Shown here: one piece after another, positions 30,451 to 40,597 of the stretch
How positions within the stretch are numbered: the stretch's first letter is position 1
How the letters are laid out: the number at the start of each line of letters is the position of its first letter
Assembly: GCA_937625935.1 (NCBI GenBank)
Contig: OW569390.1
Coordinates: forward strand, 248,001-312,000
Source of the DNA: Tetramitus jugosus
Lineage: Eukaryota > Heterolobosea > Eutetramitea > Acrasida > Vahlkampfiidae
Direction: 5' to 3'
DNA: 64,000 nt
The notes under the pieces: generated by a model
What the model was told of the DNA's origin: nothing
The model's database searches: none
Seen by the model: the letters and a program-made list of their open reading frames with translations, nothing else
Program-made: the position numbers and the translations under genes

Positions 30451-31935
30451 TTATTGTTGTTGTTTCTTGCTTTTCATAGCTTTAGAAATGTCCTTGTTCT
30501 TTTGTTTCACTAGTTGTTGGTGGTGGAATTCTTGAGCAGTGAATGCACGTTTGCCTGGTTTCTGAAGCATGGTGCATCCAAGCCATTGACCATCTGCTGC
30601 CTTAATGTACAGCGATTGCAACACAGAGTCATACAGATAAGAGGAACTACTACTACCACCACCATCACTAGAGGTTGTTGTAGTTGCATTTTGTTGTTGT
30701 TGTCGTAGCATTTCTTGAATGACAAGTGGATCCTGAGCTGGTCTTCTGTGCAGTTCAATAAACAAATATTCATCATCACCATCATCACGTTTCTTTTTCT
30801 GTTGATTACATACAGTCGTATCCTCATCATTATTAGTAGTACTCGTAGTACTAGTAGTATTGGTAGTATTAGCAGTTGTGCAAGTGGATAGAGATGATGG
30901 ATTGAATGGAGAAGAAATGACTCCCAGTGCTCTCCACTTGTTATAAATGACATGACATGCATCTCTATTCCAATCAAAATACTTGAGATCAGGTGTAATC
31001 TTTTTCGCATGAATCAACACTTGACTACTCTTATGATTATTATCCTTTTGATTGTCAAGTGAAAACTCGTTTTGATCCAGTGCCAACTGTTGATAGTGAT
31101 GGACTTGATCCACAACAGTGACAATCATGTCTGATCCCATGACACCTAATCGATGATGCAACGAATCATAGCACTCATCTGCACCGACACTTGTCTTGTC
31201 TTGTTTCCATATTTGACCCACATCGAACGCCTCTGGATTCAAATCAATAATAGAAACACCAGTCATTGTATCACCATTCAATAGAGTGTGATGGATGGGA
31301 GCTGGTCCTCTGTACTGTGGTAACAGTGATGGATGAACGTTGAGTGTTGCAATGGAGAATTGATTGAGAATGGATTTGGGTATAAAGTAGCGAAAACTAA
31401 CTGCGACTCCAATGTCAAACTGTGGTGGTAGTGGTGATGGTGATGATGGTGGTGATGCTGGTTGTTGTTGTTGTTCATGATTTTTTGTATTGTTGGTATT
31501 GTTTGTATTGTTTGTATCTGTTTGCATGTCATGAGAATTTTGTGCATGTTGATATTGTTGTTGTTGAAAGAGAGATTGTAAACGGTGCAAGTCATTGAGT
31601 TTCAATTTGGTGAGAGATTCTGGATGAACAAATGGAATATTGTGTTGTTGACAATAGTGCTTCACAGGGGCACTCTTTGTTCTACTATTGTTTGTGAGTT
31701 CTTCAGGTACCATGACACACAATGAGTGTTCTCCATGACTGTTCACTGTGTATTCGTGCAGTTTAGTGAGACTGTACAATGAGAATTGATCACTACCAAA
31801 AAATACAATATTGTAGGATCGATGTTGATTGACAAGTGTGGATGGAGAAGAACACCAACTATGATGACGATGATGATGGTGGTGGTGGTGGTGGTGGAGA
31901 TGAGAGTTGTGTCGTCGTAGCAGTGACTTTAACAT
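30451..31935 (-). CDS. MTFMT: Mitochondrial methionyl-tRNA formyltransferase
   Basis: Transfers formyl from 10-formyl-THF to the initiator Met-tRNA for mitochondrial translation. I use the ATG at 31935 (494 residues); the open frame upstream has no ATG. The start MLKSLLRRHNSHL is a good mitochondrial leader, followed by a His run (CAC/CAT repeat). The catalytic domain has YNIVFFGSDQFSLYSL, LNVHPSLLPQYRGPAPI with the active-site Asn and His, and TGVSIIDLNPEAFDVG with the Asp. A Thr/Asn/Gln/Pro-rich insert of ~50 residues interrupts the domain before FDIGVAVSF, and another lies in the C-terminal part. The stop TAA sits within an AATAAA. Peptide deformylase, its partner, is encoded at 45763-46410. 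Confidence 0.92.
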   Translation of the reverse strand: MLKSLLRRHNSHLHHHHHHHHHRHHSWCSSPSTLVNQHRSYNIVFFGSDQFSLYSLTKLHEYTVNSHGEHSLCVMVPEELTNNSRTKSAPVKHYCQQHNIPFVHPESLTKLKLNDLHRLQSLFQQQQYQHAQNSHDMQTDTNNTNNTNNTKNHEQQQQPASPPSSPSPLPPQFDIGVAVSFRYFIPKSILNQFSIATLNVHPSLLPQYRGPAPIHHTLLNGDTMTGVSIIDLNPEAFDVGQIWKQDKTSVGADECYDSLHHRLGVMGSDMIVTVVDQVHHYQQLALDQNEFSLDNQKDNNHKSSQVLIHAKKITPDLKYFDWNRDACHVIYNKWRALGVISSPFNPSSLSTCTTANTTNTTSTTSTTNNDEDTTVCNQQKKKRDDGDDEYLFIELHRRPAQDPLVIQEMLRQQQQNATTTTSSDGGGSSSSSYLYDSVLQSLYIKAADGQWLGCTMLQKPGKRAFTAQEFHHQQLVKQKNKDISKAMKSKKQQQ

Positions 31936-32161
31936 TTTGATTTTTTTTTCTTGTGTGGAAATGGTGCTCAATGCGATTGAAGGTGGTTTTTCGGCTAAAA
32001 TTAAATACCAACTGTGCTCATGTTCGAACCATCATGTTTGATGCAAACAATAATAATATCAAAAATAAAAAAGTTTCTTGGCCCAAAAAACAAAATCAAG
32101 CTCTTGTTGTTGAAGGCCTTCCTGTGTAAAATAATAGAAAAAAATTGTACAAATAACAATA

Positions 32162-34714
32162 ATGCTCCATCACCATCATTCATACAAACAATTGATCAAT
32201 CAATGTTTGAAAAATGTATCCACTCGTTCAACAAATAATAGTTCCTTGTTGATATCACCTGCATCTCAAGTCAACATTTCACATTATCATTCCAATCATC
32301 TTCTCTGTCGTTCCTCCAAAAACAATAACAATAATAGTAAAAATGGAGTCAACAGAAAAAATAAAAATTCCAACAATAATGAAAATCATACAACAACATC
32401 TCCCACGACTAACACCACCACCACCACTACTACTACTACTAGTACTTCTCCTAAATCAAACCATCACCACCACCATAACAACAATACCATTCCACCACCT
32501 CCACCACCATCATCATCATCATCATCGCACTCCAACAACAAGAATCATTCCTTAAATCTAAAATTAAAACAACAACAACGGCAACAATCCAAATTTCTAA
32601 TCAATCTAGTCGATTCCGAGTCACAACAACAATATCAAGAGTACATGAATAACATGTTGCGTGTCATTGATCAATTGATATTGGAAGAAGAAGATTATGG
32701 ACAGGCATTTGAAATGATTAACGAGTTGATCAATTCTGATTCTGAGAATTCATTATTGTATCTCAAGAGAGCACACGTATACATGTGTGAATACATGATT
32801 CCATTCTATACATTGATTCAAGAGAGAGTTCAACAGCAACAACAACAACAAGTTAATAATACTAGTAATAGTAGTGATGTTAATGTTAGTAGTAGTAGTG
32901 GTGGTGGTGGTGTGAAACGATGTCCCATTAGTGACCATTTTCGATATCAACAAATGAAATTGATGAAAATTGTGGAAAAGATGGAACAGGATTTATCATC
33001 CTATCAACAATACTCTCCACTCAATCACAACACTTGTGCTACAACTACTACTAATCACATGATGAATGATGAACAAGTGGATGATGATATGGATGATATC
33101 ATGTTGGTTGATGGTGAAGGTGAAGAAGAAGAGATTGATATGATGGGAGAGGAGTTTATGGTAGATTCGAATGTTGATGATGCAAGAGTAGTCATGATGA
33201 CATCAGCAACCACAAACATTATGAATCATGATCCATCATCATCAAAAAAAATTGCTCACATTGAGTATCACTTGTTGTCCAGTTTTGTATCCATGATGAA
33301 ATATTGTCTCTCTGTATCTCCATTCACTACCACTCCTACTCCTATTACTACTACTCCTACTACTATTAATGCTACGAATGCTGCTGCTACGATGACTTCT
33401 GCACAATCATCATTGTCAGTGTTGTTGAATGAGTCAATTCAATCAATTAATGAATGTCTCTCTGCACAACCCTATCACTACTTGCACTACATGCAAAAAG
33501 CTATTCTTCATCTCGTATTGTCCACTGCTTCTACTACTTCCACTACTGCTACTTCTTCTACTACTAGTAGTAGTAGTAATAAGAAACAAATGAATAAGGA
33601 TGAAGAAAAGTTGAATATTGCACTAAAGTGCATGGAGCAGAGCATATTCTTGGAGCCAAGATCAAAATCAAGAACCTTGAACTGGATACGGTACAAGTTC
33701 CTAGTGGACATCCATGCCCATGTGACTCAAGATTTCGAAGCAGCACACAAGTGGTGCGACAAGGCCATTAACAAATCAGTGCAAGTCGGTTCATTCTACG
33801 TGTACAAGGCCAAACTGTACTATCAACAACAGCATCATCACCACAGCAAGAACAAGAACAAGGATCATCATGTTCTGGACAGTGGCAAAAAGAAGCAGCA
33901 TTCAGCTACTCATCATCATGGTCACAGCTATCATAGCCTCTATGATTCCTACATGAAGGAATCATTAAAGTTTGGACAATTGGAGGACTCTACGCTTCAA
34001 TCTTATCAGACACTGTGGCTCTGTGAACGATTGAAGAACAAGGATCAATTGTTGGATGCATTAAAGCAGATTGATTCTGCTCTCTACATGTCACCTCACA
34101 TTGGTATGCTGTATTGCATTAGAGCAGAGTTGTATCAGTTGTTGAACATGGAGAATGAGGCGTTGAAGGATGTAGAGATGTCTCATTCGTTGGTCATGCT
34201 TGATCCTTATTGGCGCATCAGAAGATGCATGATTACGATCGAGTGCTGTGCCAAACTGAATCGACTTCATGTAGCTGAGCAGTCTATTGAGAGAAATGCA
34301 TCGAGTGAACGTGAGAAGCTCATTCTGAGAGAACAGTTGTTTTATCAGTTCCATACAACAGATATTGAGGCAGCCAATGAGTACGTGAAGAGCAATGAGA
34401 TACCAATGGCTGTTCGTGTGTGGGAAGGAATCATGTCTGACTCTAGGTTCGATAGCTCTGTTCTCGCACACATGCTCTATGCCATGGTGTTGATACGTGA
34501 GATTCCATCATCATCAACAGCAACAACAATGGAAACAAACATGAGCGAGCAGAATGAAGAACGGTATCAATTAGCGGTCAGACATGCGAAAAAGAGTCTC
34601 AATCTGTTGTTATCAGGTGGTGTCACATCCATTTCACAAATTCCAAAGGAGTACGCACTCTACAAGTGCATGCACCTCAATCTAGTTCATTTGCGGAAGC
34701 TCGTAAAACAGTAG
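32162..34714 (+). CDS. TPR-like repeat protein with long low-complexity regions
   Basis: An 850-residue protein. Residues ~50-150 are Asn, Thr, Ser, His and Pro runs. A helical pair begins near residue 160 (AFEMINELINSDSENSLLYLKRAHVY), another cluster lies near 380-470, and the C-terminal ~330 residues hold TPR-like pairs: ALKCMEQSIFLEP, QDFEAAHKWCDKAINKS, LLDALKQIDSALYMSP, and MENEALKDVEMSHSLVMLDPY. TPR arrays hold protein partners; no enzyme motif is seen. The N-terminus is basic and could be an organelle leader (NQCLKNVSTRS). Divergent from the formyltransferase gene, with about 225 bp between the two ATGs. Confidence 0.7.
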   Translation: MLHHHHSYKQLINQCLKNVSTRSTNNSSLLISPASQVNISHYHSNHLLCRSSKNNNNNSKNGVNRKNKNSNNNENHTTTSPTTNTTTTTTTTTSTSPKSNHHHHHNNNTIPPPPPPSSSSSSHSNNKNHSLNLKLKQQQRQQSKFLINLVDSESQQQYQEYMNNMLRVIDQLILEEEDYGQAFEMINELINSDSENSLLYLKRAHVYMCEYMIPFYTLIQERVQQQQQQQVNNTSNSSDVNVSSSSGGGGVKRCPISDHFRYQQMKLMKIVEKMEQDLSSYQQYSPLNHNTCATTTTNHMMNDEQVDDDMDDIMLVDGEGEEEEIDMMGEEFMVDSNVDDARVVMMTSATTNIMNHDPSSSKKIAHIEYHLLSSFVSMMKYCLSVSPFTTTPTPITTTPTTINATNAAATMTSAQSSLSVLLNESIQSINECLSAQPYHYLHYMQKAILHLVLSTASTTSTTATSSTTSSSSNKKQMNKDEEKLNIALKCMEQSIFLEPRSKSRTLNWIRYKFLVDIHAHVTQDFEAAHKWCDKAINKSVQVGSFYVYKAKLYYQQQHHHHSKNKNKDHHVLDSGKKKQHSATHHHGHSYHSLYDSYMKESLKFGQLEDSTLQSYQTLWLCERLKNKDQLLDALKQIDSALYMSPHIGMLYCIRAELYQLLNMENEALKDVEMSHSLVMLDPYWRIRRCMITIECCAKLNRLHVAEQSIERNASSEREKLILREQLFYQFHTTDIEAANEYVKSNEIPMAVRVWEGIMSDSRFDSSVLAHMLYAMVLIREIPSSSTATTMETNMSEQNEERYQLAVRHAKKSLNLLLSGGVTSISQIPKEYALYKCMHLNLVHLRKLVKQ

Positions 34715-34847
34715 TCACGATCGGTGATTTATCTAACTTGGAAAACGCGATTCGAAGGAGATAACCGTTACTACCCAATAAACCGTCAGTGCCCCTTTGA
34801 TTTCTGTTGAGGAAAAATTAGTTCATATATTCTGAGAGTAGGTGATA

Positions 34848-36092
34848 ATGTCTGACACGACCATCATGAGCGTTCGCAGTTCTAACATGACAAACCAGGT
34901 CGAAACGAGAACCTTCCGGACGAGAGAAGAGTTAATGATTGTAAGTTCGTTTCCACGCTCAGTTTCTTACTTGGTCGAGGAAGACTAATTCACAAATCAC
35001 ACTGACAATATAGAATAGGAAGGAAGAGTTCCGGAGAGGTGCTCTTCAGAGTGGAGGACCCGAGAAATTATCAGCTCGAAATTCGCACATGAACATCAAT
35101 TTCAGACGAGTGAGTGCATTTACGAAGGGAGATGAATCACGATTATTCACTCGACGAACTGATCATTCAAAGCGCAAAATTGGCGATATATCGATTGAAT
35201 CATCTGATCTAGATGTCAAACAGATTCATGATAACCTAGATCCGAGTGCTATTGTACAGAAGCGAAATCATGACAATCGATTGGCAGAGAATGTAAATGG
35301 TGGAGGGATGGCTGTCAGTCGAATACCACTGTGGAAAACTCCCTATTTTATCAATGAGAGGAGTCAGCTCGAGTCCATGGACATACCCATGTACAGTAGT
35401 TTAAGCAAGGACAAAACCTTTCGACCTCACTCTGCGAAGGCTCTATCATCAAGGTATGTATCGCTCGCCACTTGTGTTTGAATTGAAGCTTCTGGGGATG
35501 TTTGAATTCACCCAATGTAAATTCCAGTGTTAAGAAACAAAGGAGACAAGAATTTGATACATTTGATCCAAATTCTTTCTGGCAACAACCCACACTGCAG
35601 CTAAACATGACTCAAAAAGCGAGCACCAACCCCACTGATCAACCAAATCAATTGGAACAAAAGAAGTTTCTCGACATAGATGACTTAGTTAGTTGTGTTA
35701 GCATGGAGTCATCATTATCAGCACGCACTGCTCGGTCAGACATCAGTTCTGCTTCTAACATAACTGCCACTCTCGTGTCATCCAGAAAGAATACTTCTAG
35801 GCCCACGACTCCTCGAACGTGGTCACCAATGATCATTGTTCATGCACCAGAAGAAGACAACCACCGAGACGAAATTAAGAGAAGAGCTAGTTTCAGTTCC
35901 ATGAGACGGAGTGGAGCTACGCCATCAAGTCAACAACAAATAGCTCAACCTCGACGACCACAGTCTGCAGGAGCAATCAGATCACGTCCCAATTCCACCA
36001 TACCCAACACCACAACGACCAACAACATCACATCATCTTGCATGAACAATGGAAGACCAATGAGTGCTCGAGTTCGGAGGAGTCCTGAGTAA
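34848..36092 (+). CDS. Ser/Arg-rich protein with RPxSA motifs, three exons
   Basis: Exons 34848-34940, 35014-35453 and 35528-36092 with introns of 73 nt (GTAAGT...TATAG) and 74 nt (GTATGT...TCCAG); phases 0 and 2 agree and the frame stays open to give 365 residues. The protein is basic and mostly disordered, without catalytic motifs. Three short motifs stand out: RPHSAKA before intron 2, RPQSAGA and RPMSAR near the C-terminus. RPxSA-like motifs are common in ciliary and flagellar microtubule-associated proteins of protists, so a role in the flagellate stage or in the cytoskeleton is plausible but inferred. PTTPRTWSP and other Ser/Thr-Pro sites could be phosphorylated. Confidence 0.75.
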
Positions 36093-36145
36093 CAACAATG
36101 ATAATAACAAAAAAGAACATGCACATGATACCACACTATCATGGA

Positions 36146-38467
36146 TCAACTCTTATGTTTATACTGAACGTGTTGATTATGATTCTTCAATGTAAATACA
36201 ACAGTTGAATCTCCATTGACTAATATACTAAATGTGTGGTGATGATCATGATCATTATTGGCAGCGGGAGTAACAACTGCATCCGTTGAGTCAACGTCAT
36301 TCGCTACGATTGAATCATGAATTGACTTGGCACTCTCATCCTTTGTACATTGTTCTCTTGCATGGTCATCATTCTCGAGTAGGGCATTCATGTTCACATC
36401 CTCTTCCTCTATCTCTTCATGCTTATCATCATCATCAACTTCTTCTTCTTCTTCTTCTTGAATATCATTATTAGTGTTATGAGCAGTTTCAATCATTTGC
36501 TCTTGTTGTTCTTGTTGTGGATCATGATTATGCATGGAATGATGCTTGGCACCAAGATTATAACTGGAAGATGTTGCCACAGAAGGATTATCCAAATAAT
36601 TTTCAATGACATGATCCGTGTATGAAGATGAAGTGGATGGTGGTGAGACGATGTAACTAGCATGTGATTGTTGTTTCTTGTTGAGTGATGATGATGATGA
36701 TGATTGTTGTTGCTGAACAGTAGTAGTAGTATGAGCAGAGTGACTGTTGATGGGTATTGGTGCAGTTGTCGTGGTAGTAGCAGTTGTTGCCGTGTGAGCA
36801 ATAGTAGTAGTAGTAGTAGTAGAAGAGGTTGTATGATTGTTCTCTTCCTCTGAGGTATTGTTGTTACTGCTGGAAGAGAAAAAGAGTGAAAATCTGCGCT
36901 TAAAGTGCGCCACTAGTTTGTTGCTCGTATTGCTACTGGGTGATGATGACAATAATTGAAATGGTTGGTAACTATCGAGTGCCAATTGTACATTTCTTCC
37001 ACCACCACCACTGCTATTCGTATTATGACTATGACTGTGACTACTACTACTACTACTATTGCTATTACTGCGATGACTCCTATTCTGATGATGATGATGA
37101 TGATGATGATGACTACTCGTACTGCTACCACCACTTGTACTACTACTACTACTATTCTGATTTTGATGATAATGTAACCACATGCATTCATCATCAATCT
37201 GATCCAATACTTGAGCATGATGATGATGATGACGATCACGACTCTCATTCTCATTCTCATTGTTATCATCACTCTCAAACAATTGAAGAACATGATGATC
37301 CAGTGTATAGACATCCATGGTAGAACACAAGTGATACAAGTGAGTAATCATTTCAGCTGATGTCGCATTCACAATCTTGTCCATCAACTCTTGTTCATAG
37401 TACAGGAACAGTCCCATGATCAATCGAATGATAATGGGCCATGACTCTGATAGGAACAAGTCCCATATGCGATTCACTGTATCAAATGGAAAACGAGTGG
37501 TGCATAGTGTGAGAAAAAAGTGAGAGGCATACATTTCTGCACTGATACACTCCTGATCCATCATTTGAGACAATGATTGTGGCAGTAGATCAAGTGTCAC
37601 TCGATTCGTCTCACTCAACAACCATTTTAACAGTGGCAGTCCATGGATGAACAGGTCTTTGGTGTTGTAATGCTTGTGATTCATGAGTTGAATAAACATG
37701 TAAAAGGAATCAATTTCATTGCGAGTGTGATACAATAGGTAACCAGCAATGAATGCCATACCCTGTACATATCCCACTTGTCCATCAAATACACTGTATG
37801 CATACAAAATGTTTTTCAACAAGTGTTGACCATTGTTTGTATTGTTTGTATGATGATTATGATGATTATTTGTATTGTTGTTGTTGTTGTTGTTGGTATT
37901 GTTGGTATTGTTGGTGGAATCATTTGTAGTGTTGGCATCCGTTGTTGTTGTTGTAGTCGTAGTAGTAGTAGGAGTAGGAGTCGTAGTTGTAGTAGTAGGA
38001 GTAGGAGTAGTAGTGGTAATAGTGGGATTGAAATAGTCCAAGTGAGGAAATGTTCGATGAATGTCCTTTCGTATCCGATCGAGATTATGTTGATGAAATG
38101 AACTCAATTGACCATTGATTAACAATTTGTGATACAATATTTGTTGTTGTTGATCAATCATTGTTGTTGTTGTTGTTGTTGGCAAGGCTGTTTGTGTATC
38201 ACCACTTGCATGATTCCGATTGTTGCTGTTGCTGTTTTTGCTATTATCACTCTTGTTATTATTGTTGGTGTTGTTCAACAAGAAACATTTCCACAGTGCA
38301 ATTCGATCATTGGGATCAGTGATGGGCAATTTCCGTATTGCGTGCTTTAATTCATCAGAGGTCAATGTTGAAAATTGTTGAATCACTTGTTTAATGTCTG
38401 TGAAGGACTTTACATTGTTTGCATTTTTGCAATGTTGGTTCTTGTTGTTGTTGAACAGAAATGACAT
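36146..38467 (-). CDS. TBC-domain Rab GTPase-activating protein
   Basis: A 773-residue protein; TBC proteins switch off Rab GTPases in membrane traffic. The arginine finger is in IRKDIHRTFPHL (near residue 140) and the glutamine finger in VGYVQGMAFIAGYLL (near 240). SFYMFIQLM, CISAEMYASHFFLTLC and FPFDTVNRIWDLFL follow as in canonical TBC domains. A Thr/Pro/Asn run of ~65 residues is inserted between the two finger motifs, where most family members have a short link. The C-terminal ~350 residues are His, Ser, Asn and Thr runs plus an acidic tract and look disordered. Both fingers are intact, so activity is expected. The stop lies 53 bp from the convergent RPxSA gene. Confidence 0.9.
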   Translation of the reverse strand: MSFLFNNNKNQHCKNANNVKSFTDIKQVIQQFSTLTSDELKHAIRKLPITDPNDRIALWKCFLLNNTNNNNKSDNSKNSNSNNRNHASGDTQTALPTTTTTTMIDQQQQILYHKLLINGQLSSFHQHNLDRIRKDIHRTFPHLDYFNPTITTTTPTPTTTTTTPTPTTTTTTTTTTDANTTNDSTNNTNNTNNNNNNNTNNHHNHHTNNTNNGQHLLKNILYAYSVFDGQVGYVQGMAFIAGYLLYHTRNEIDSFYMFIQLMNHKHYNTKDLFIHGLPLLKWLLSETNRVTLDLLPQSLSQMMDQECISAEMYASHFFLTLCTTRFPFDTVNRIWDLFLSESWPIIIRLIMGLFLYYEQELMDKIVNATSAEMITHLYHLCSTMDVYTLDHHVLQLFESDDNNENENESRDRHHHHHAQVLDQIDDECMWLHYHQNQNSSSSSTSGGSSTSSHHHHHHHHQNRSHRSNSNSSSSSSHSHSHNTNSSGGGGRNVQLALDSYQPFQLLSSSPSSNTSNKLVAHFKRRFSLFFSSSSNNNTSEEENNHTTSSTTTTTTIAHTATTATTTTTAPIPINSHSAHTTTTVQQQQSSSSSSLNKKQQSHASYIVSPPSTSSSYTDHVIENYLDNPSVATSSSYNLGAKHHSMHNHDPQQEQQEQMIETAHNTNNDIQEEEEEEVDDDDKHEEIEEEDVNMNALLENDDHAREQCTKDESAKSIHDSIVANDVDSTDAVVTPAANNDHDHHHTFSILVNGDSTVVFTLKNHNQHVQYKHKS

Positions 38468-38611
38468 GATTAATTTGGTTGCACAAATGCGTGTGTGGGG
38501 ATTGTGTGAGACTTGTGATCTATTCTTTTTTGTGTATGCGGTGAAACTGTGATTTCTCTTCTTGTTCCGACCGGTTGCGAACTACAAATGCTCCACAGGT
38601 GTCAACAGTCT

Positions 38612-40111
38612 TTATTGCTGTTCTTCTTCTTGAATCCATTGTTTGAATTGTTGGAGAATGATAGATCTTGCTTGTTGAGCCAACTGGTTGCCATTACCCA
38701 TGCACTTTTCATTGACACCAGAGTCACCATTTGGCAATGAAGGACAACCTCTCAAATCAACACAGTGACCACAATTCTCACAATGAACCATCAAGAAACC
38801 GTCGTGTTCACTGGACACTGATGCCTCTAACCATGGATCTTGACTTCCATTGGCATAAATGACACGCTTCTTGTGTGTTCTCAACTCCTTGCCTCCATAG
38901 TACATTTGATCAAATGTTTTCTTGGCTACGGGTTGCGTAGGGAACAGGATCTGGGTCGATGGTAGTTGATTCTGGAACATGACATTGCACTTGTGCATCT
39001 GATAGGCATTGTTGATAAAGTGAGATCGAATAGCAACTGAACTGTTCAATGGCATATTCTGCAAATAGCCAAACTCACTGCACACTTGATAGTTCCACTG
39101 TCTGACACTGGCATCACTGTTGGCTAGACTTGTCTGTGATGCAAAGTAAGTAGTGTACTCGAGTGGTGAATCCTCTCCAAAGTTGACATAGTAGCTCGAT
39201 GTGACAAACTGTGCAAACGACTCAATCAACTTGATGTCATCCACAATGTCCACATACTTGGTGTACCATGGTTCCATCACTGAGCACAACTCTTCATGGA
39301 ATCCATATTGAATACTCTCTGCAGCTGCATCTGCCATCAAGAAGAAAAAGTCACCATTGTTCAATAGAGTGTCATTGCTCTTGTTCATGTCCTTCCATCT
39401 AAACAATTGCTTGATGAGTTGACCTTGATTGTACGGTGGTAGCATTTGACGCTCCATGGCCAATGTGACTCTTCTCAACACACTGCCACACTTGACTCCA
39501 CTGCTCAAGTACACTCTGTGATCAAACTGTGGAAAATCAACAATCGTGTTGACTACACCACTGCTGCTGAGTGCACCCATAATGAGATGAGGGTACTTGT
39601 AGCGCAGCCATGCAGACAGGGCACCTGGATAGGAACATCCAACACTGATCCAATGATATTGTTTCTTGTTATTCTTGTTATTCTTGTTGTTTGTTGTTTG
39701 AATAAAGTGAGCCAAGTCAGCCAGTGCCTGCTGAGAAGACAAGTACTTGAGATTGGGAGTGGACAAGTCGGAGAACAGTTGAGGAATGGATTTTCCATAG
39801 TATCTGTGTTCGACAGTGTACAGAGTAGCACCCAATTGTTGAGCATAGTTTCTCACATAGTTGAATGGTGTGCTGGGACATGGTCCTTCACCACAAATGT
39901 ACAACAGGACAGTAGATGACTCTGGTTGATGATTGAAGACAAAGTATCTCTGTTGGAATGTTCTTGTGTCCTGTGCATTGTAATGATCCAATTTTTGAGT
40001 GAACCAATACTCTTGTTCTTGTTGTTTGACACGAGTGCTCGTTGCTGCTGCGATCAAGGTGATGATGATTGCCACCAGCAGCAATAGATTTCGGTGGAAG
40101 GATGATGACAT
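38612..40111 (-). CDS. Secreted or lysosomal serine carboxypeptidase, family S28
   Basis: The family includes prolyl carboxypeptidase, DPP7 and thymus-specific serine protease, which cleave after Pro or small residues, often in lysosomes. I prefer the ATG at 40111 (499 residues) since a clean signal peptide follows (LLLLVAIIITLIAAATS); an upstream ATG at 40216 would add 35 residues. WFTQKLDHY opens the domain. YICGEGPCPS, EHRYYGKS and the nucleophile motif GCSYPGALSAW come next, then YANGSQDPWLEA (Asp) and the His in NCGHCVDL. The nucleophile elbow has Cys where Gly is usual (GGSYPG). Many Asn-x-Ser/Thr sites fit secretion. The stop is inside an AATAAA. Confidence 0.92.
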   Translation of the reverse strand: MSSSFHRNLLLLVAIIITLIAAATSTRVKQQEQEYWFTQKLDHYNAQDTRTFQQRYFVFNHQPESSTVLLYICGEGPCPSTPFNYVRNYAQQLGATLYTVEHRYYGKSIPQLFSDLSTPNLKYLSSQQALADLAHFIQTTNNKNNKNNKKQYHWISVGCSYPGALSAWLRYKYPHLIMGALSSSGVVNTIVDFPQFDHRVYLSSGVKCGSVLRRVTLAMERQMLPPYNQGQLIKQLFRWKDMNKSNDTLLNNGDFFFLMADAAAESIQYGFHEELCSVMEPWYTKYVDIVDDIKLIESFAQFVTSSYYVNFGEDSPLEYTTYFASQTSLANSDASVRQWNYQVCSEFGYLQNMPLNSSVAIRSHFINNAYQMHKCNVMFQNQLPSTQILFPTQPVAKKTFDQMYYGGKELRTHKKRVIYANGSQDPWLEASVSSEHDGFLMVHCENCGHCVDLRGCPSLPNGDSGVNEKCMGNGNQLAQQARSIILQQFKQWIQEEEQQ

Positions 40112-40597
40112 TTGCTTTTGTTTGTGAAAGTGAGAACTCTCGTTGACTGCGTCAAACTTGACAACAAACTTAACAGCACTGGTAAACAATGGACCTATTG
40201 AAGTGAACAAATGCATGGGCCGCGCAGAAATATGCTATCTTAAAATAAGTCAATACTACAAATTATTCGACATAATAAAATAATACATGTCGAAATTTAA
40301 CATTTACATATTGTAATAATGTACTAATAATTACATATTTATTAATGTAAAATTACGGATGAAATTAATGTAAATTTAGATGAAGGCTGCTGATGTGAAA
40401 TAAACCAATATATATTTTTGTGATGAGAAAAATTTTATGTTATCTCGTGGGTCCGCTTTGTCGGTAACTACTGAATTGGATGCATCCACTCGAACAAGCC
40501 TCAGCCAATTCTTCTTAGTCCGTTCTATAAGTCCTGGGATGGATCTATGCTTTCTATTGTGCTCGTTCGTGATTGAACTTCAATTTTCGAGAAAACG
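40112..40597. other. Divergent intergenic region with an AT-rich island
   Basis: Between two divergent genes. The stretch ~40235-40440 is strikingly AT rich and lacks the CAA-type repeats of other promoters here; TTAATGTAAA occurs twice (about 40342 and 40367). No gene is seen. Confidence 0.45.

Noticed and set aside
36913-37323. Long antisense frames rich in Ile/Val or Asp/Tyr opposite the TBC gene
   Set aside because: They are the mirror of His and Ser codon repeats in the real gene.
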